This document shows, piece after piece, positions 18,070 to 27,292 of a stretch of DNA of 64,000 nucleotides (within the stretch, counting starts at the first letter, position 1; the number at the start of each line of letters is the position of its first letter). This stretch comes from Luteibacter sp. 9135 (GTDB lineage: Bacteria; Pseudomonadota; Gammaproteobacteria; Xanthomonadales; Rhodanobacteraceae). The translations under genes and the position numbers were made by a program. The stretch lies in NCBI RefSeq assembly GCF_000745005.1, contig NZ_JQNB01000001.1:4421269-4485268 (forward strand), in the 5' to 3' direction. The notes under the pieces are model-generated. The model was not told the origin of the DNA, did no database searches, and saw nothing but the letters and a program-made list of their open reading frames with translations.

Positions 18070-19896
18070 CTACGCCCCGCTGGACGTCTGCCGCAACGCA
18101 TCCAACACCGGCCCAGTTCCTCGCTCACCAGCCGGACGACCAGGTTCAGGCAGCGGAGCGCTCTTCTCCCTACGCACGCGCACAGGCGCCACCCCCGCCC
18201 GCTCGCGGAACATCTTGTCCTTGAAGAACCAGTTCTTCCGCGCACGAATCGGCTTGCAGCCTTCATAGAAGATCAGCTCCTCATCACCCGGGAGCTCCTT
18301 GATCTCCTGCGGCAACAACAACGCCCGGCGTTCCTCGCTGTGACTGGTCGAGACCTGATGCGACCCACTGCCGCGACTGGTATTGCGGTGTTCCTTGCGA
18401 ACGGTCTTGTAACCGAGCATCTCGCTGTATTGATTGGCGTCGGCCTGCTCGCGCGGTGCGAACACCACCTGCGCACCGTGGTTCGTAATGAAGTTCTCCG
18501 CGTCGTGATCGCCATAGGCCGCCCGTAGCTGCGCCCGACTCTGCACGATGCACAGGTCACGCACGCCATAGCTGGCGGAGATGGAAATGCGCTTGGCCCA
18601 TACATCGACCCGGCCCATGGCGGTGAACTCGTCCATGAGCATCAGCATCTGGTAACGAAGTTCGGGGTCTTCACCAAGCTGCCTGCCGAGGTTGTTGCCG
18701 ATCACGGTGCTGAAGAAGATATTCAGCAGCTTCGCGCTCTCGTCCAGCTTGTTGGTCGGAATGATGACGTAGAGCGTGGTCAGCCTCTTGCGCAGGCTGG
18801 TCACGTCGATGTCGCTGGCGTTGGTGGCGGCGGCCAGGATGGGGCTCAGGAACTGCTGCAGTGGCGCGTGCATGGAGGCGATGACTGAAGAGAAGGTCTG
18901 TTCGGCCAGACCCACCAGGTTGCCGAACACCGTTCGGGTCTGGGAGCTGATGTAGTCATAGGAGGGATCCTTCAGCAGTTGCTCGAGGGTTTCCCGGGTG
19001 CTCCCGTGGTGCTCGCCGCTGGAAAAGCGCAGCACGCGTTCGAAGCTGGGGAACAGCGGTGCCTCTTGCTTCGCGCCCGGCGCCCCCTGCCCCTGGACAA
19101 CGGCACGACGCGCCGTCTTGTGTTCCCACGCTTCGAACAGATACGACGTGAACGCCGTAAAGGCGGCACGACTCTGCGACGTCCAGAAGGGATCGCCGCC
19201 CGGCAGGTCGGGATACAGGATGGCGGCGATCGTCTGGATTTCACCGATGCGCTTGTCCGGGCTCATGCCCTCGAGCGTGGTCATGGGGTTGAAGCGATGC
19301 GTGTCGCCGTTCTCGTCGTAGGGCGCCCACACGCGGATGAGCTGACCCTGTTGCTCGCGCCAGCCGCTGGTGGCCTTATGCAGCTCACCCTTGAGGTCGA
19401 GCACCACCATCGACTGCTGGTAGGAGAGCAGCACGGGAATGGCGATGCTCGTGGTCTTGCCCGATCGGGTCGGACTGATCGTGATGACGTGCTGCGCACC
19501 GCCCAGCCAGAGGTAACGCCCGCGGAACTTGCCGAGCAGGATGCTCTGCGGTGTCTGCTTGAGCAGGCCCGCCTTCTTCAGGTCCGACAGCTTCGCGAAG
19601 CGCGCCTCGCCGTGCATGGACTCGGCACGCCCGCGCAGCAGCGTAACGAGGACGAGCAGCCATGCGACCAGCGGCGCGCCGAAGCCTGCCACGCCGCACA
19701 GCTTGATCTTCGCGGCATACGGTGCGAACTGCGGCAGATCCAGCGCGCGGAAGTACTGCCAGTACGTGATCGCTTCCAGCGGTACCTGGGCCAACTGCAA
19801 GGCCCATAAGGTAAGAAAGCCCGCCAGGTATTCCCCGCCCACTGCGCCGAGCATTGCGAGGATGGCGAGCGTCGTCGCCTTGGTCTTGCCACTCAT
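18070..19896 (-). CDS. virD4: VirD4-type type IV secretion coupling ATPase
   Basis: 608 residues from the ATG at 19896. Two N-terminal transmembrane segments (about 7-35 and 64-88) precede a cytoplasmic ATPase domain with Walker A SPTRSGKTT (141-149) and Walker B MLMLMDEF (about 417-424). The region LSPILAAATNASDIDVTSLR and the C-terminal part fit T4CPs of the TraG/VirD4 family. VirD4 selects substrates at the inner membrane; in Xanthomonadales killing systems it binds the XVIPCD tail. No virB genes are in the window, so the channel must be encoded elsewhere. It heads the operon virD4, lipoprotein, effector. A TTG at 19932 in frame is less likely as a start. Confidence 0.92.
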   Translation of the reverse strand: MSGKTKATTLAILAMLGAVGGEYLAGFLTLWALQLAQVPLEAITYWQYFRALDLPQFAPYAAKIKLCGVAGFGAPLVAWLLVLVTLLRGRAESMHGEARFAKLSDLKKAGLLKQTPQSILLGKFRGRYLWLGGAQHVITISPTRSGKTTSIAIPVLLSYQQSMVVLDLKGELHKATSGWREQQGQLIRVWAPYDENGDTHRFNPMTTLEGMSPDKRIGEIQTIAAILYPDLPGGDPFWTSQSRAAFTAFTSYLFEAWEHKTARRAVVQGQGAPGAKQEAPLFPSFERVLRFSSGEHHGSTRETLEQLLKDPSYDYISSQTRTVFGNLVGLAEQTFSSVIASMHAPLQQFLSPILAAATNASDIDVTSLRKRLTTLYVIIPTNKLDESAKLLNIFFSTVIGNNLGRQLGEDPELRYQMLMLMDEFTAMGRVDVWAKRISISASYGVRDLCIVQSRAQLRAAYGDHDAENFITNHGAQVVFAPREQADANQYSEMLGYKTVRKEHRNTSRGSGSHQVSTSHSEERRALLLPQEIKELPGDEELIFYEGCKPIRARKNWFFKDKMFRERAGVAPVRVRREKSAPLPEPGRPAGERGTGPVLDALRQTSSGA

Positions 19897-20039
19897 CGTC
19901 CGGTGATCCGTCACTGAAAAATCGGATCGCAAGGATGCGCCAGCGGCACGCCGAATCAGCGCGTCCCAGGCAAGAAAGTCCTATTTTTCCGATTTATTCT
20001 ATGCCGACGAACTTTCTCATCCGCCGGGCGCCCAGAGGA

Positions 20040-20540
20040 TCAGAGCACCAGCGGACGATCGGGCAACTGGTTCTCGCGCGGTCGGCCGTCGCCCGGAAAG
20101 TGCCGTGCCAGCAACGCGCCCGCTTCGGCCACGCCCGTCTGCACCGCCTCGCGGAAACGGCCGCGGGCGAATTCATCGCGCATGTGTGCCGTGATGGCAT
20201 CCCACTCCGGTGAGGAGACCAGACGCGAGATGCCCCGATCGGCGACGATCTCGATGCGGTGTTCGGCAAGCAGCACATACAGCAGCACACCCGAGTTGTC
20301 CTCGGTATCCCATACGCGCAGGTGCGAAAACAGCATGGCGGCGCGATCCCGTGCGGTGACACCGGCAAGTACCGACGACAGCGGCAAGCGCGACTCGATC
20401 ACTACACGCAACTCGCCTCGGTGGGTGACCTCCCCCGCCGCGACGGTTTTCGCGATGGCATCCAGCGTGGCGGCCGGGAATTGCCGGTTCATCTGGAACC
20501 AGGCGCCGAACAGGTTGCTGACAATCCGTTGCATCACCAT
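20040..20540 (-). CDS. TPM-domain protein (YgcG/Psb32 family, no membrane anchor)
   Basis: 166 residues. Starts AATLDAIAKTVAAGEVTHRG and includes LRVWDTEDNSGVLLYVLLAE and IEIVADRGI, the core of the TPM_phosphatase domain. No signal peptide is seen. The start codon shares one base with the stop of the preceding TPM gene (TGATG), which decides the start among several close GTG/ATG codons. It is the third gene of lemA, TPM1, TPM2. The family name reflects a plant thylakoid protein; the bacterial role is unknown. Confidence 0.85.
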   Translation of the reverse strand: MVMQRIVSNLFGAWFQMNRQFPAATLDAIAKTVAAGEVTHRGELRVVIESRLPLSSVLAGVTARDRAAMLFSHLRVWDTEDNSGVLLYVLLAEHRIEIVADRGISRLVSSPEWDAITAHMRDEFARGRFREAVQTGVAEAGALLARHFPGDGRPRENQLPDRPLVL

Positions 20541-21433
20541 CACCAGCTCCCCGACGAACCGCCACCACCAAAGCTGCCGCCGCCTCCGCTGAAGCCGCCA
20601 CCGCCACCACCGCCGAAACCTCCACCACCACCGCCGAAGCCGCCACCACCAAACCCGCCGAAGCCGCCCCAGCCACCGCCGCCGATATCGCGACCGCTGC
20701 CTAGCGGGATAGCCATGAACAGCGCACCCGCCACCAGACCCACCACGCCGCCGAGCAGCGAATGCAGGAACAGCCAGCCCAGGCCGCCCGTTACCAGGCC
20801 GCCGAGAGGCGCACGAACCGCCAGCGGGGCGCGACCGAGCACACCGCGCAGCATCAGCACACCGAAGATCAGGGGAAGCAGCAGGCTGCCGCCGCCACGC
20901 CGTCGCTCGTGGCTTTCGTCCGGAGCGACGGGCGCCGGTAACGCCTCGCCCTGCACGATCTGGGTGATCGCGTTGAGCGCCTCGGTGATGCCGCCGTAGT
21001 AATCGTTGCTGCGCAGCTTGGGCGCCATGTACTCACGGATGATCCGCGAGGCGATGGCGTCGGGAAGCGCACCCTCGAGCCCGTAGCCGACCTCGATGCG
21101 CACGCGCCGGTCTTCCTTGGCCAGCAGGAGCAGCACGCCGTCGTCCGAGCCCTTGCGGCCCACCTTGTTGGCCTCGGCCACCTTCAGCGAGTAGCTCTCC
21201 AGGTCGTCCGGCTGGGTGGTCGGCACCATCAACACGACCACCTGGGCCCCCTTGGTCTTTTCCAGGTCGACCAGGCGTGCGTCAAGCTGGGTCACCTGGT
21301 CGGTGGACAGCGTGCCCGTCAGGTCGGTGACATGCCGCGACAGCGTCGGCACGACCGCATCTTCCGCCGACACCGCCAGGGGCGGCGCCAGCAGGACAAC
21401 GGCAAGCAACAGCCGTGCGGCCAGCCGCCGCAT
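20540..21433 (-). CDS. Secreted TPM-domain protein with membrane segments and Gly-rich tail (YgcG family)
   Basis: 297 residues. A signal peptide (LLLAVVLLAPPLAVSA) leads a periplasmic TPM domain (about 25-170: LSTDQVTQLDARL, GAQVVVLMVPTTQPD, RVRIEVGYGLEGALPDA). Hydrophobic segments follow (about 180-245), then a 50-residue tail of mostly Gly, Phe and Ser ending SSGSW, typical of YgcG proteins. Overlaps lemA upstream and the second TPM gene downstream by one base each, so the three are translationally coupled. Proposed in the literature only as envelope proteins; function unknown. Confidence 0.9.
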   Translation of the reverse strand: MRRLAARLLLAVVLLAPPLAVSAEDAVVPTLSRHVTDLTGTLSTDQVTQLDARLVDLEKTKGAQVVVLMVPTTQPDDLESYSLKVAEANKVGRKGSDDGVLLLLAKEDRRVRIEVGYGLEGALPDAIASRIIREYMAPKLRSNDYYGGITEALNAITQIVQGEALPAPVAPDESHERRRGGGSLLLPLIFGVLMLRGVLGRAPLAVRAPLGGLVTGGLGWLFLHSLLGGVVGLVAGALFMAIPLGSGRDIGGGGWGGFGGFGGGGFGGGGGGFGGGGGGGFSGGGGSFGGGGSSGSW

Positions 21434-22080
21434 CAGTGAGCGGCCGAAGCCGCCGGGGCCGGGGCCTGGCCGGGTGCCGGCGCCGGGGTCGAGCCGAAGT
21501 CGACGGTTGGCGCGGTGGAGATGGCCTTCTCGTTCTCGACGCTGAAGTTCGGCTTCACCTGGTAGCCCATGACCTTGGCCGTCAGGTTGTTGGGAAACGA
21601 GCGGATCAGCACGTTATAGGACTGCACGGCCTGCACGTACCGGTTGCGCGCCACCGTGATGCGGTTCTCGGTACCTTCCAGCTGGGCCTGCAGGTCGCGG
21701 AACGAGCCGTCGGCCTTCAGCTGCGGGTAGTTCTCGCTGACCACCATCAGCCGTGACAGGGCGCCGCTGAGCTGGCCCTGGGCCGCCTGGAACTTGGCCA
21801 GGGCCGCGGGATCGTTGGCCAGCTCCGGGGTGATCTGCGTTGAGCCGACGCGGGCGCGGGCGTTGGTTACCTCGGTGAGCACGCGCTCCTCGTGCTGGGC
21901 GTAGCCCTTCACGGTATTGACCAGGTTGGGCACCAGGTCGGCGCGGCGCTGGTACTGGTTCAGCACCTCGGACCAGGCGGCCTTGACTCCTTCGTCCTCG
22001 CGCTGGATGGCGTTATAGCCACACCCGGACAGGAAACCCGCCAGGGCGACGAGGGCAAAAGCACGAAGAACGTTTTTCAT
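21433..22080 (-). CDS. lemA: LemA family lipoprotein
   Basis: 215 residues. Signal peptide ending in lipobox SGCG (Cys near residue 19). The body carries the LemA signature: NAIQREDEGVKAAWSEVLNQ, YQRRADLVPNLVNTVKGYA and RYVQAVQSYNVLIRSFPNN. LemA proteins are helical envelope proteins of unclear role, commonly encoded beside TPM-domain proteins as here. The tail is rich in Ala and Pro. The ATG at 22080 starts the signal peptide. Confidence 0.93.
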   Translation of the reverse strand: MKNVLRAFALVALAGFLSGCGYNAIQREDEGVKAAWSEVLNQYQRRADLVPNLVNTVKGYAQHEERVLTEVTNARARVGSTQITPELANDPAALAKFQAAQGQLSGALSRLMVVSENYPQLKADGSFRDLQAQLEGTENRITVARNRYVQAVQSYNVLIRSFPNNLTAKVMGYQVKPNFSVENEKAISTAPTVDFGSTPAPAPGQAPAPAASAAH

Positions 22081-22158
22081 GGCGCGGATTCCTTTGGGTG
22101 TGCGGGGCACAACTTAACCCAAAGGCGGTGAAAGCGGACGATACGTCGGCGACGCGGC

Positions 22159-22533
22159 TCAACCCAGCCAGCGCGGCACCAGGATAAGGCCCCAGCTGAT
22201 CATCACCATCACCAGCAGCAGGAACACCGCGGCGGAACCCATGTCCTTGGCCCGGCCAGCCAGTTCATGGAACTCCGGACTGACCTTGTCGACCACGGCC
22301 TCGATGGCGGAGTTGAGCAGTTCCGCCGACAGCACCAGGATCGGGAAGGTGATCAGGACGATCTTCTCGACGCCCCCGTGCCCCAGCCACAGCCCCAGCG
22401 GGACGACGACCACGGCGAGAAATACCTCAAGCCGGAAGGAGGCCTCATGGAGATACGCCGCTTTCAGGCCCTTCATGGACCACTGGAAGGCCGCGAGGAT
22501 CTGCCGCGGGCCGCGAGGGATGGTGGTGGCCAT
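22159..22533 (-). CDS. dgkA: Diacylglycerol kinase
   Basis: 124 residues, a small three-helix inner-membrane enzyme that phosphorylates diacylglycerol to recycle it into phospholipid synthesis. The family core is visible: AAYLHEASFRLE, then VLSAELLNSAIEAVVDKVSP with the catalytic Glu, and AKDMGSAAVFLLL. Length is normal. It ends 78 bp upstream of lemA on the same strand. The 285 bp between its start and the peptide transporter hold no gene that I can support. Confidence 0.95.
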   Translation of the reverse strand: MATTIPRGPRQILAAFQWSMKGLKAAYLHEASFRLEVFLAVVVVPLGLWLGHGGVEKIVLITFPILVLSAELLNSAIEAVVDKVSPEFHELAGRAKDMGSAAVFLLLVMVMISWGLILVPRWLG

Positions 22534-22818
22534 GAGGGATCAGGCGCCGGAAACGGACGGGGAAAACGGGATCGGGAACATGGCGCCGGCCTGGGAGGTC
22601 ACGAAACAGCCTCGCATCATGCCATAGGCCGCCCGCCCGGCGGCCGGGCGTGTCGCCCGCGGCCTGCCGTGGTGAATCGCCGCGCCCCTCTGGCGCTGCA
22701 GCACAACCCGGCGGAGCATTTGTATTACGCTTGAAAAGCTGTGGCCCCGTTCTTCGGTCGCCACGATGGGAGCGGGCCTGCGGGCCCGTTCGCTGTTTCC
22801 AATGCGTCCGGAAAATAC

Positions 22819-24354
22819 ATGGCAACCCAGAACCCGCCCATTTCACAGACCAAGTCCTTCAGCACGGTCTTCCTCATCGAGATGTGGGAGCGCTTCGGCT
22901 TCTACGGCATGCAGGTGCTGATGGTCACCTATATGGTGAAGAAGCTCGGCTTTCCCGATGTCGACGCCAACCTCGTCTGGGGCGCGGCCGCCGCCCTGAT
23001 CTATGCCACCCCGGCCATCGGCGGCTGGATCGGCGACCGGTTCCTGGGTACCCGCCGCACCATGCTCACCGGTGCCGTGGTGCTCATGGTCGGTTACGCG
23101 CTGCTGTGGATTCCGACCGAGAACACCTCGTTCCTGTATATCGCGCTGGGCGTGATCATCCTCGGCAACGGCCTGTTCAAGCCCAACGCCGGCAACCTGG
23201 TACGCAAGATCTATGAAGGCGACGAGGTCAAGATCGACAGCGCGTTCACCATCTACTACATGGCGGTGAACGTCGGCTCGACCATCTCCATGCTGCTCAC
23301 GCCCTGGATTCGCGACTACGTGGGCGAGCACTACGGCGATGCGCTGGGCTGGCATACCGCGTTCGGCGTCTGCTCCATCGGCCTGATCCTCGGCCTGGTC
23401 AACTACTTCTTCATGCGCCGCACGCTGGCCCACGTCGGCTCGACGCCCGACGAGGTGCCGCCGGTGATGAAGAACGTGCTGGCTATCGTCGGTGCCGGCA
23501 TCCTGATCATCGCCGCCTCGGCGTACATCCTGCAGAACCAGGGCGTGGCACAGGCCTGCGTATACATCGCCGGCGTGGTCATCCTGGGCATCTTCGCGCA
23601 CCTGATCCGCTCCAGCCAGCAGGGCGAGCGGGCCGGCCTGATCGCCGCCCTGGTGCTCACGGTGCAGACGATCTTCTTCTTCATCTTCTACCAGCAGATG
23701 TCGACCTCGCTGAACCTGTTCGCGCAGCGCAATGTCGACCTGGACTTCAGCCTGTTCGGGTGGCACATCCTCACGTGGATTCCCGAGCAGTTCCAGTCGC
23801 TCAACGCGATCTGGATCGTGATCCTCTCGCCGATCCTGGTCTGGATCTACAACGCGCTGGGCCGTCGCGGCAAGGATTTCCCGGTCGCGGCCAAGTTCGC
23901 CCTCGGCTTCGTCGCCGTGGCCGTGGGCTTCTTCATGTACGGCCTGGGTGCGACCACCGCGGTCGCCGGCAAGATCTCGTCCTGGTACATGGTCTGGGGC
24001 TACGGCTTCTACTCGCTGGGCGAGGTGCTGGTCAGCGGCCTGGGCCTGGCGATGATCGCCCGCTATGTGCCTGCGCGCATGGGCGGCTTCATGATGGGCG
24101 CCTACTACGTCGCATCCGGTGTCGCCCAGTACATGGGCAGCGTGGTCGCCAACTATGCGGCCATCCCGGACAACATCACCGACCCGCTGGAATCCCTGCG
24201 CATCTACACCAGCCTGTTCAACAAGCTGGGCTTCGTCGGCGTGGGATGCGTCGTCATCGCCGTGGCGATGCTGCCGCTGATGAAGAAGCTGTCGCTCAAC
24301 CATGCCCTGGCCAACGTGCCGCCGGTACCCCCGGTACACAACGAAGACCTGTAA
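22819..24354 (+). CDS. Proton-dependent oligopeptide transporter (POT/PTR2 family)
   Basis: 511 residues with about 12-14 transmembrane segments. The POT N-terminal motif is seen as IEMWERFGFYGMQVLMV (the ExxERFxxYG element), and GGWIGDRFLGTRRT and FTIYYMAVNVGS are the PTR2 signatures. It imports di- and tripeptides with protons. ATG at 22819; a GTG at 22741 in frame precedes it but encodes no family sequence. A strong GC-rich hairpin follows the stop. With the secreted S9 peptidase and the receptor it fits peptide scavenging. Confidence 0.93.
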   Translation: MATQNPPISQTKSFSTVFLIEMWERFGFYGMQVLMVTYMVKKLGFPDVDANLVWGAAAALIYATPAIGGWIGDRFLGTRRTMLTGAVVLMVGYALLWIPTENTSFLYIALGVIILGNGLFKPNAGNLVRKIYEGDEVKIDSAFTIYYMAVNVGSTISMLLTPWIRDYVGEHYGDALGWHTAFGVCSIGLILGLVNYFFMRRTLAHVGSTPDEVPPVMKNVLAIVGAGILIIAASAYILQNQGVAQACVYIAGVVILGIFAHLIRSSQQGERAGLIAALVLTVQTIFFFIFYQQMSTSLNLFAQRNVDLDFSLFGWHILTWIPEQFQSLNAIWIVILSPILVWIYNALGRRGKDFPVAAKFALGFVAVAVGFFMYGLGATTAVAGKISSWYMVWGYGFYSLGEVLVSGLGLAMIARYVPARMGGFMMGAYYVASGVAQYMGSVVANYAAIPDNITDPLESLRIYTSLFNKLGFVGVGCVVIAVAMLPLMKKLSLNHALANVPPVPPVHNEDL

Positions 24355-24360
24355 CGCGAC

Positions 24361-24386
24361 GAGGGCCGCCCCAGTGGGCGGCCCTC
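24361..24386 (+). terminator. GC-rich hairpin after the peptide transporter
   Basis: GAGGGCCGCCC, loop CAGT, GGGCGGCCCTC: a perfect 11-bp stem starting 7 bp after the stop codon. There is no T run, as is common in such GC-rich genomes. It separates the transporter from the regB-like gene. Confidence 0.7.
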
Positions 24387-24411
24387 GTGACTTCAACGAG
24401 ATCCTGCCACC

Positions 24412-25692
24412 GTGAGCGACACCCTGCACTCGCCATCGTCACGCTCCGGTCCCTTCGCGCTTGCGCGCACGCTTGCCTGGCTTCGCCTCTGCGCCATAGC
24501 GGGCCAGAGCGTAGCCATCCTCTCCTGCGTCACCCTGCTCCAGCTCGATGTCCCGCTGTTGCCGCTGATGATCGGCGTGTGCGTGCTGGCCGTGTTCGCG
24601 GCCGCCGCGGCGTTCCGGCTGGGCATGCCGTGGAAAGTGAGCGAGGGCGAGGCCATCGTGCATATCGCCGCCGACACGCTGGTGCTGGGCTACCTGCTGT
24701 ATTTCACCGGTGGCGCCGCCAATCCCTTCGTCGCCCTGTTGCTGGTGCCGATCGCGCTGTCGGCGGCCGCGCTGTCGATCGCCGGGGTGTCACTGGTCGC
24801 CATCCTCACCGGCGTGGCGTACGTGCTGCTGGTGCCCTATCACCTGCCCCTGCCCACCCTGGGTGACAAGGGCCGCGATTTCGACCTGTACGTGGCGGGC
24901 ATGGGCGTCAACTTCGTCATCATGGCGGTGCTGCTGGGCGTGTTCATCAGCAACCTGGCCAAGGCGATCCGCCTGCAACAGGGCGAGGTGCAGCGGGTGC
25001 GCGAGCGCGCCCTCCGCGACGAGGGCATCCTGGCCATCGCCACGCAAGCGGCGGGCGCGGCGCATGAGCTCAACACGCCGCTGTCCACCATGCGCACGCT
25101 GCTCCCGGAGATCCGCCGCGAGCACGCCGGCGACAACGCGCTGGGCGACGACCTCGACCTGCTCGACGGCCAGGTGGAGCGCTGCCGCACCATCCTGCGC
25201 GAGATGGTGGCCTTCGGCCAGGCACAGCTGTCGCAGGTGCCGGAGCGCGTTACCCTGGACCAGTTCATCCATGGCTGCCTGGAACGCTTCCAGCTTCTGC
25301 GGCCTGAGGCCGAGGTAGCCCTTTCCGTGGAACCCGGCGCCGGCCGCGTCGCCCTGCGCTCACCGCCCGGGCTACGCCACGCCCTGATCAACCTGCTCAA
25401 CAACGCCGCCGACGCGTCCGCGATGAACGACAGCACGGCCGTGTCGCTGTCCATCGGCATCGTCGGCGCGTGGCTCGAGCTGGTCGTGACGGACGAAGGC
25501 CCGGGGTTCGACGAGTTCGACGAACTGGGCACGCTGGGCCTGTCGCAGAAGGACACTGGCCTGGGCATCGGCCTGGCGCTGGCCGAGGCCACGGCCGAGC
25601 GACTCGACGGCGAGCTTGCCGCCAGCAATACAGGGCACGGCGCCAGAATGCGTCTGCGCCTCCCCCTTTCGGTCATTGGAGATCACACATGA
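24412..25692 (+). CDS. regB: RegB/PrrB/ActS-type redox-sensing histidine kinase
   Basis: 426 residues. Six transmembrane segments in the first 185 residues include the ubiquinone-binding signature GGAANPF (100-106). The H-box is AAHELNTPLSTM with His218. The linker DLDLLDGQVERCRTIL matches the RegB redox box with its Cys258. A HATPase domain follows (NLLNNAADAS, VTDEGPGF, GLGIGLALAEA). RegB senses quinone redox state and phosphorylates RegA to control respiration and redox metabolism. GTG start. The stop overlaps the regA start as ATGA. Confidence 0.93.
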   Translation: MSDTLHSPSSRSGPFALARTLAWLRLCAIAGQSVAILSCVTLLQLDVPLLPLMIGVCVLAVFAAAAAFRLGMPWKVSEGEAIVHIAADTLVLGYLLYFTGGAANPFVALLLVPIALSAAALSIAGVSLVAILTGVAYVLLVPYHLPLPTLGDKGRDFDLYVAGMGVNFVIMAVLLGVFISNLAKAIRLQQGEVQRVRERALRDEGILAIATQAAGAAHELNTPLSTMRTLLPEIRREHAGDNALGDDLDLLDGQVERCRTILREMVAFGQAQLSQVPERVTLDQFIHGCLERFQLLRPEAEVALSVEPGAGRVALRSPPGLRHALINLLNNAADASAMNDSTAVSLSIGIVGAWLELVVTDEGPGFDEFDELGTLGLSQKDTGLGIGLALAEATAERLDGELAASNTGHGARMRLRLPLSVIGDHT

Positions 25693-26270
25693 ACGAGCTG
25701 GTTCCGCCGGGCGGACGCCCGCTGCTGATCGTCGATGACGACGCCACGTTTGCCCGCGTGCTCGGTCGCGCCCTCACCTCCCGCGGCTTCGAGGTGATCA
25801 CGACGCATACGGCCGACGACGCGCGTGCCCTGACCCGCCGTCACCAGCCGCGTTACTGCGTGCTCGACCTGAAACTGGGCGACGAGAACGGCCTGCGCCT
25901 GATTCCGGAACTGCAGTCGCTGGTGCCGGACATGCGCGTGTTGCTGCTGACGGGTTACGCCTCGATCGCCACGGCGGTCGAGGCGATCAAGCGCGGTGCG
26001 CACGACTACCTGGCCAAGCCCGTGGATGCGGATGCCGTGGTCCGCGCCCTGCTCGATGGCGATTCCGGCCCGCTTGATTCAGACGACTTCGCCGACGCAC
26101 CAGATGCCCCGCTGCCGCTGCGGCGCCTGGAGTGGGAACACATCCAGCGCGTGCTGACCGAATGCGAAGGCAATATCTCGGAAACGGCGCGTCGCCTCGG
26201 CATGCATCGGCGCACGTTGCAACGCAAGCTCAGCAAGCACCCCGTGCGCGAGCGGCCGGACGAGACCTGA
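25689..26270 (+). CDS. regA: RegA/PrrA/ActR-type response regulator
   Basis: 193 residues. Receiver domain with LLIVDDDATFAR and phospho-acceptor Asp60 in YCVLDLKLGDENGL, conserved Thr/Lys in LLLTGYAS and LAKPVD. After a short acidic linker a Fis-type helix-turn-helix (about 148-185; SETARRLGMHRRTLQRKLSK) completes the RegA architecture. Coupled to regB by a four-base overlap. It should bind DNA when phosphorylated by RegB. Confidence 0.93.
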   Translation: MNELVPPGGRPLLIVDDDATFARVLGRALTSRGFEVITTHTADDARALTRRHQPRYCVLDLKLGDENGLRLIPELQSLVPDMRVLLLTGYASIATAVEAIKRGAHDYLAKPVDADAVVRALLDGDSGPLDSDDFADAPDAPLPLRRLEWEHIQRVLTECEGNISETARRLGMHRRTLQRKLSKHPVRERPDET

Positions 26271-26302
26271 CCGCGCCTTGCGCGACAGCGCTCGGCACGG
26301 AA

Positions 26303-27292
26303 TCAGGCCTCGACGGGCTGTGGATGTGGAAAGCGGACGCTGGACACGCGGTTGGCGCCCGGAAGCGAACGGGTCTCCAACGGCCATTGGAAGCGATCCG
26401 AGAGTCGCCGCGCGATAGCCAGGTCGAATCCATGCGGATTGACCGACGCATGCCGGCGCGTGCCCGGTTCCGGCGCGTCCACCGCGGGATTGATGACACT
26501 GACGCTGCCGGGCATGACGGTGACCACCACCGTGCCCTGATCGGTCTGCTGCAAGGCATGCCGGATGAGCTGGCCGCACAGCACCGCGAACACACGCGGC
26601 GACGCATGCAAGGCAAACGTGGCCGGCTCGTCCAGCACCAGTTCGACCGGGCGGCCCGCGATCAACTCGCGTGCGTAATCCACTTCCTGGCGCAACACCT
26701 TGTTGACCACGAAGTCTTCTTCGGCCAGCCCCTGGTCGGACTCACGGGAAAGAATGAGGAAGGCCTCGACCAGCGCCTCGAGCTCGCGTGTGGAGCGCCG
26801 GATGCGTTCCAATGAGCGATGCCCGAATTCGGAGAGGTCTGCTTCGTCGGCCAGCATGTCCGACGACATCTTGATGACCGTGAGCGGGCTGCGCAGTTCG
26901 TGGCTGGCGTCACGCGTGAAATTGCGCTCGCGCTCGCTGTAGCCTTCGATGCGCGAAGCCAGGCCGTGCAGTCCACGCACCAGCCGCGACACGTCGCCGT
27001 CGGACTTGCGTCCGCTCTGCTCGTGCAGCCCCGCCATGTCCGGACGATCCGGGTCCCAGCCGTCTAGCAGGCGCGCCAGTGCCTCGACCGGCATCCACTC
27101 CCGGGACACGGCGAGCCACGCCAGACCGCCCGACGAAAGCATGATGGCAATCGCGGCACCGATCGGCGCCACGTTGTTCGCCGCCATCAGCGATGCGATG
27201 ACGACGACGAGGGTCTGCAGGACGAAAACCACCGCGATACGGGCTTTGAACGAGCCCCGCCGGATGGTTCCCCGCGTTTTGCTGCCTTCCAT
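26303..27292 (-). CDS. Sensor histidine kinase (paired with the truncated regulator upstream)
   Basis: 329 residues. Two transmembrane segments near the N-terminus (IAVVFVLQTLVVVIAS and IGAAIAIMLSSGGLAWL) with almost no periplasmic loop, a short HAMP-like linker, H-box RDASHELRSPLTVIKMSSD, and a weakly conserved ATPase domain (the N-box region reads QLIRHALQQTDQ without a usual N-x-x-x-N, and the G-boxes are degenerate). The start codon lies inside the preceding regulator gene and overlaps it by 106 bp; I see no ribosome-binding site before it. ATP binding may be impaired. Stimulus unknown. Confidence 0.8.
   Translation of the reverse strand: MEGSKTRGTIRRGSFKARIAVVFVLQTLVVVIASLMAANNVAPIGAAIAIMLSSGGLAWLAVSREWMPVEALARLLDGWDPDRPDMAGLHEQSGRKSDGDVSRLVRGLHGLASRIEGYSERERNFTRDASHELRSPLTVIKMSSDMLADEADLSEFGHRSLERIRRSTRELEALVEAFLILSRESDQGLAEEDFVVNKVLRQEVDYARELIAGRPVELVLDEPATFALHASPRVFAVLCGQLIRHALQQTDQGTVVVTVMPGSVSVINPAVDAPEPGTRRHASVNPHGFDLAIARRLSDRFQWPLETRSLPGANRVSSVRFPHPQPVEA

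Noticed and set aside
19897..20039. Possible promoter for the virD4 operon
   Set aside because: The gap has some AT-rich stretches, but I could not find a pair of hexamers with acceptable spacing, so none is claimed.
20571..20680. Plus-strand Pro-rich frame opposite the second TPM gene
   Set aside because: It is the antisense of the Gly/Phe-rich tail of the YgcG-type protein.
22843..24429. 528-codon open frame antisense to the peptide transporter
   Set aside because: The product is a His/Asp/Glu/Arg-rich shadow of transporter codons with no family pattern.
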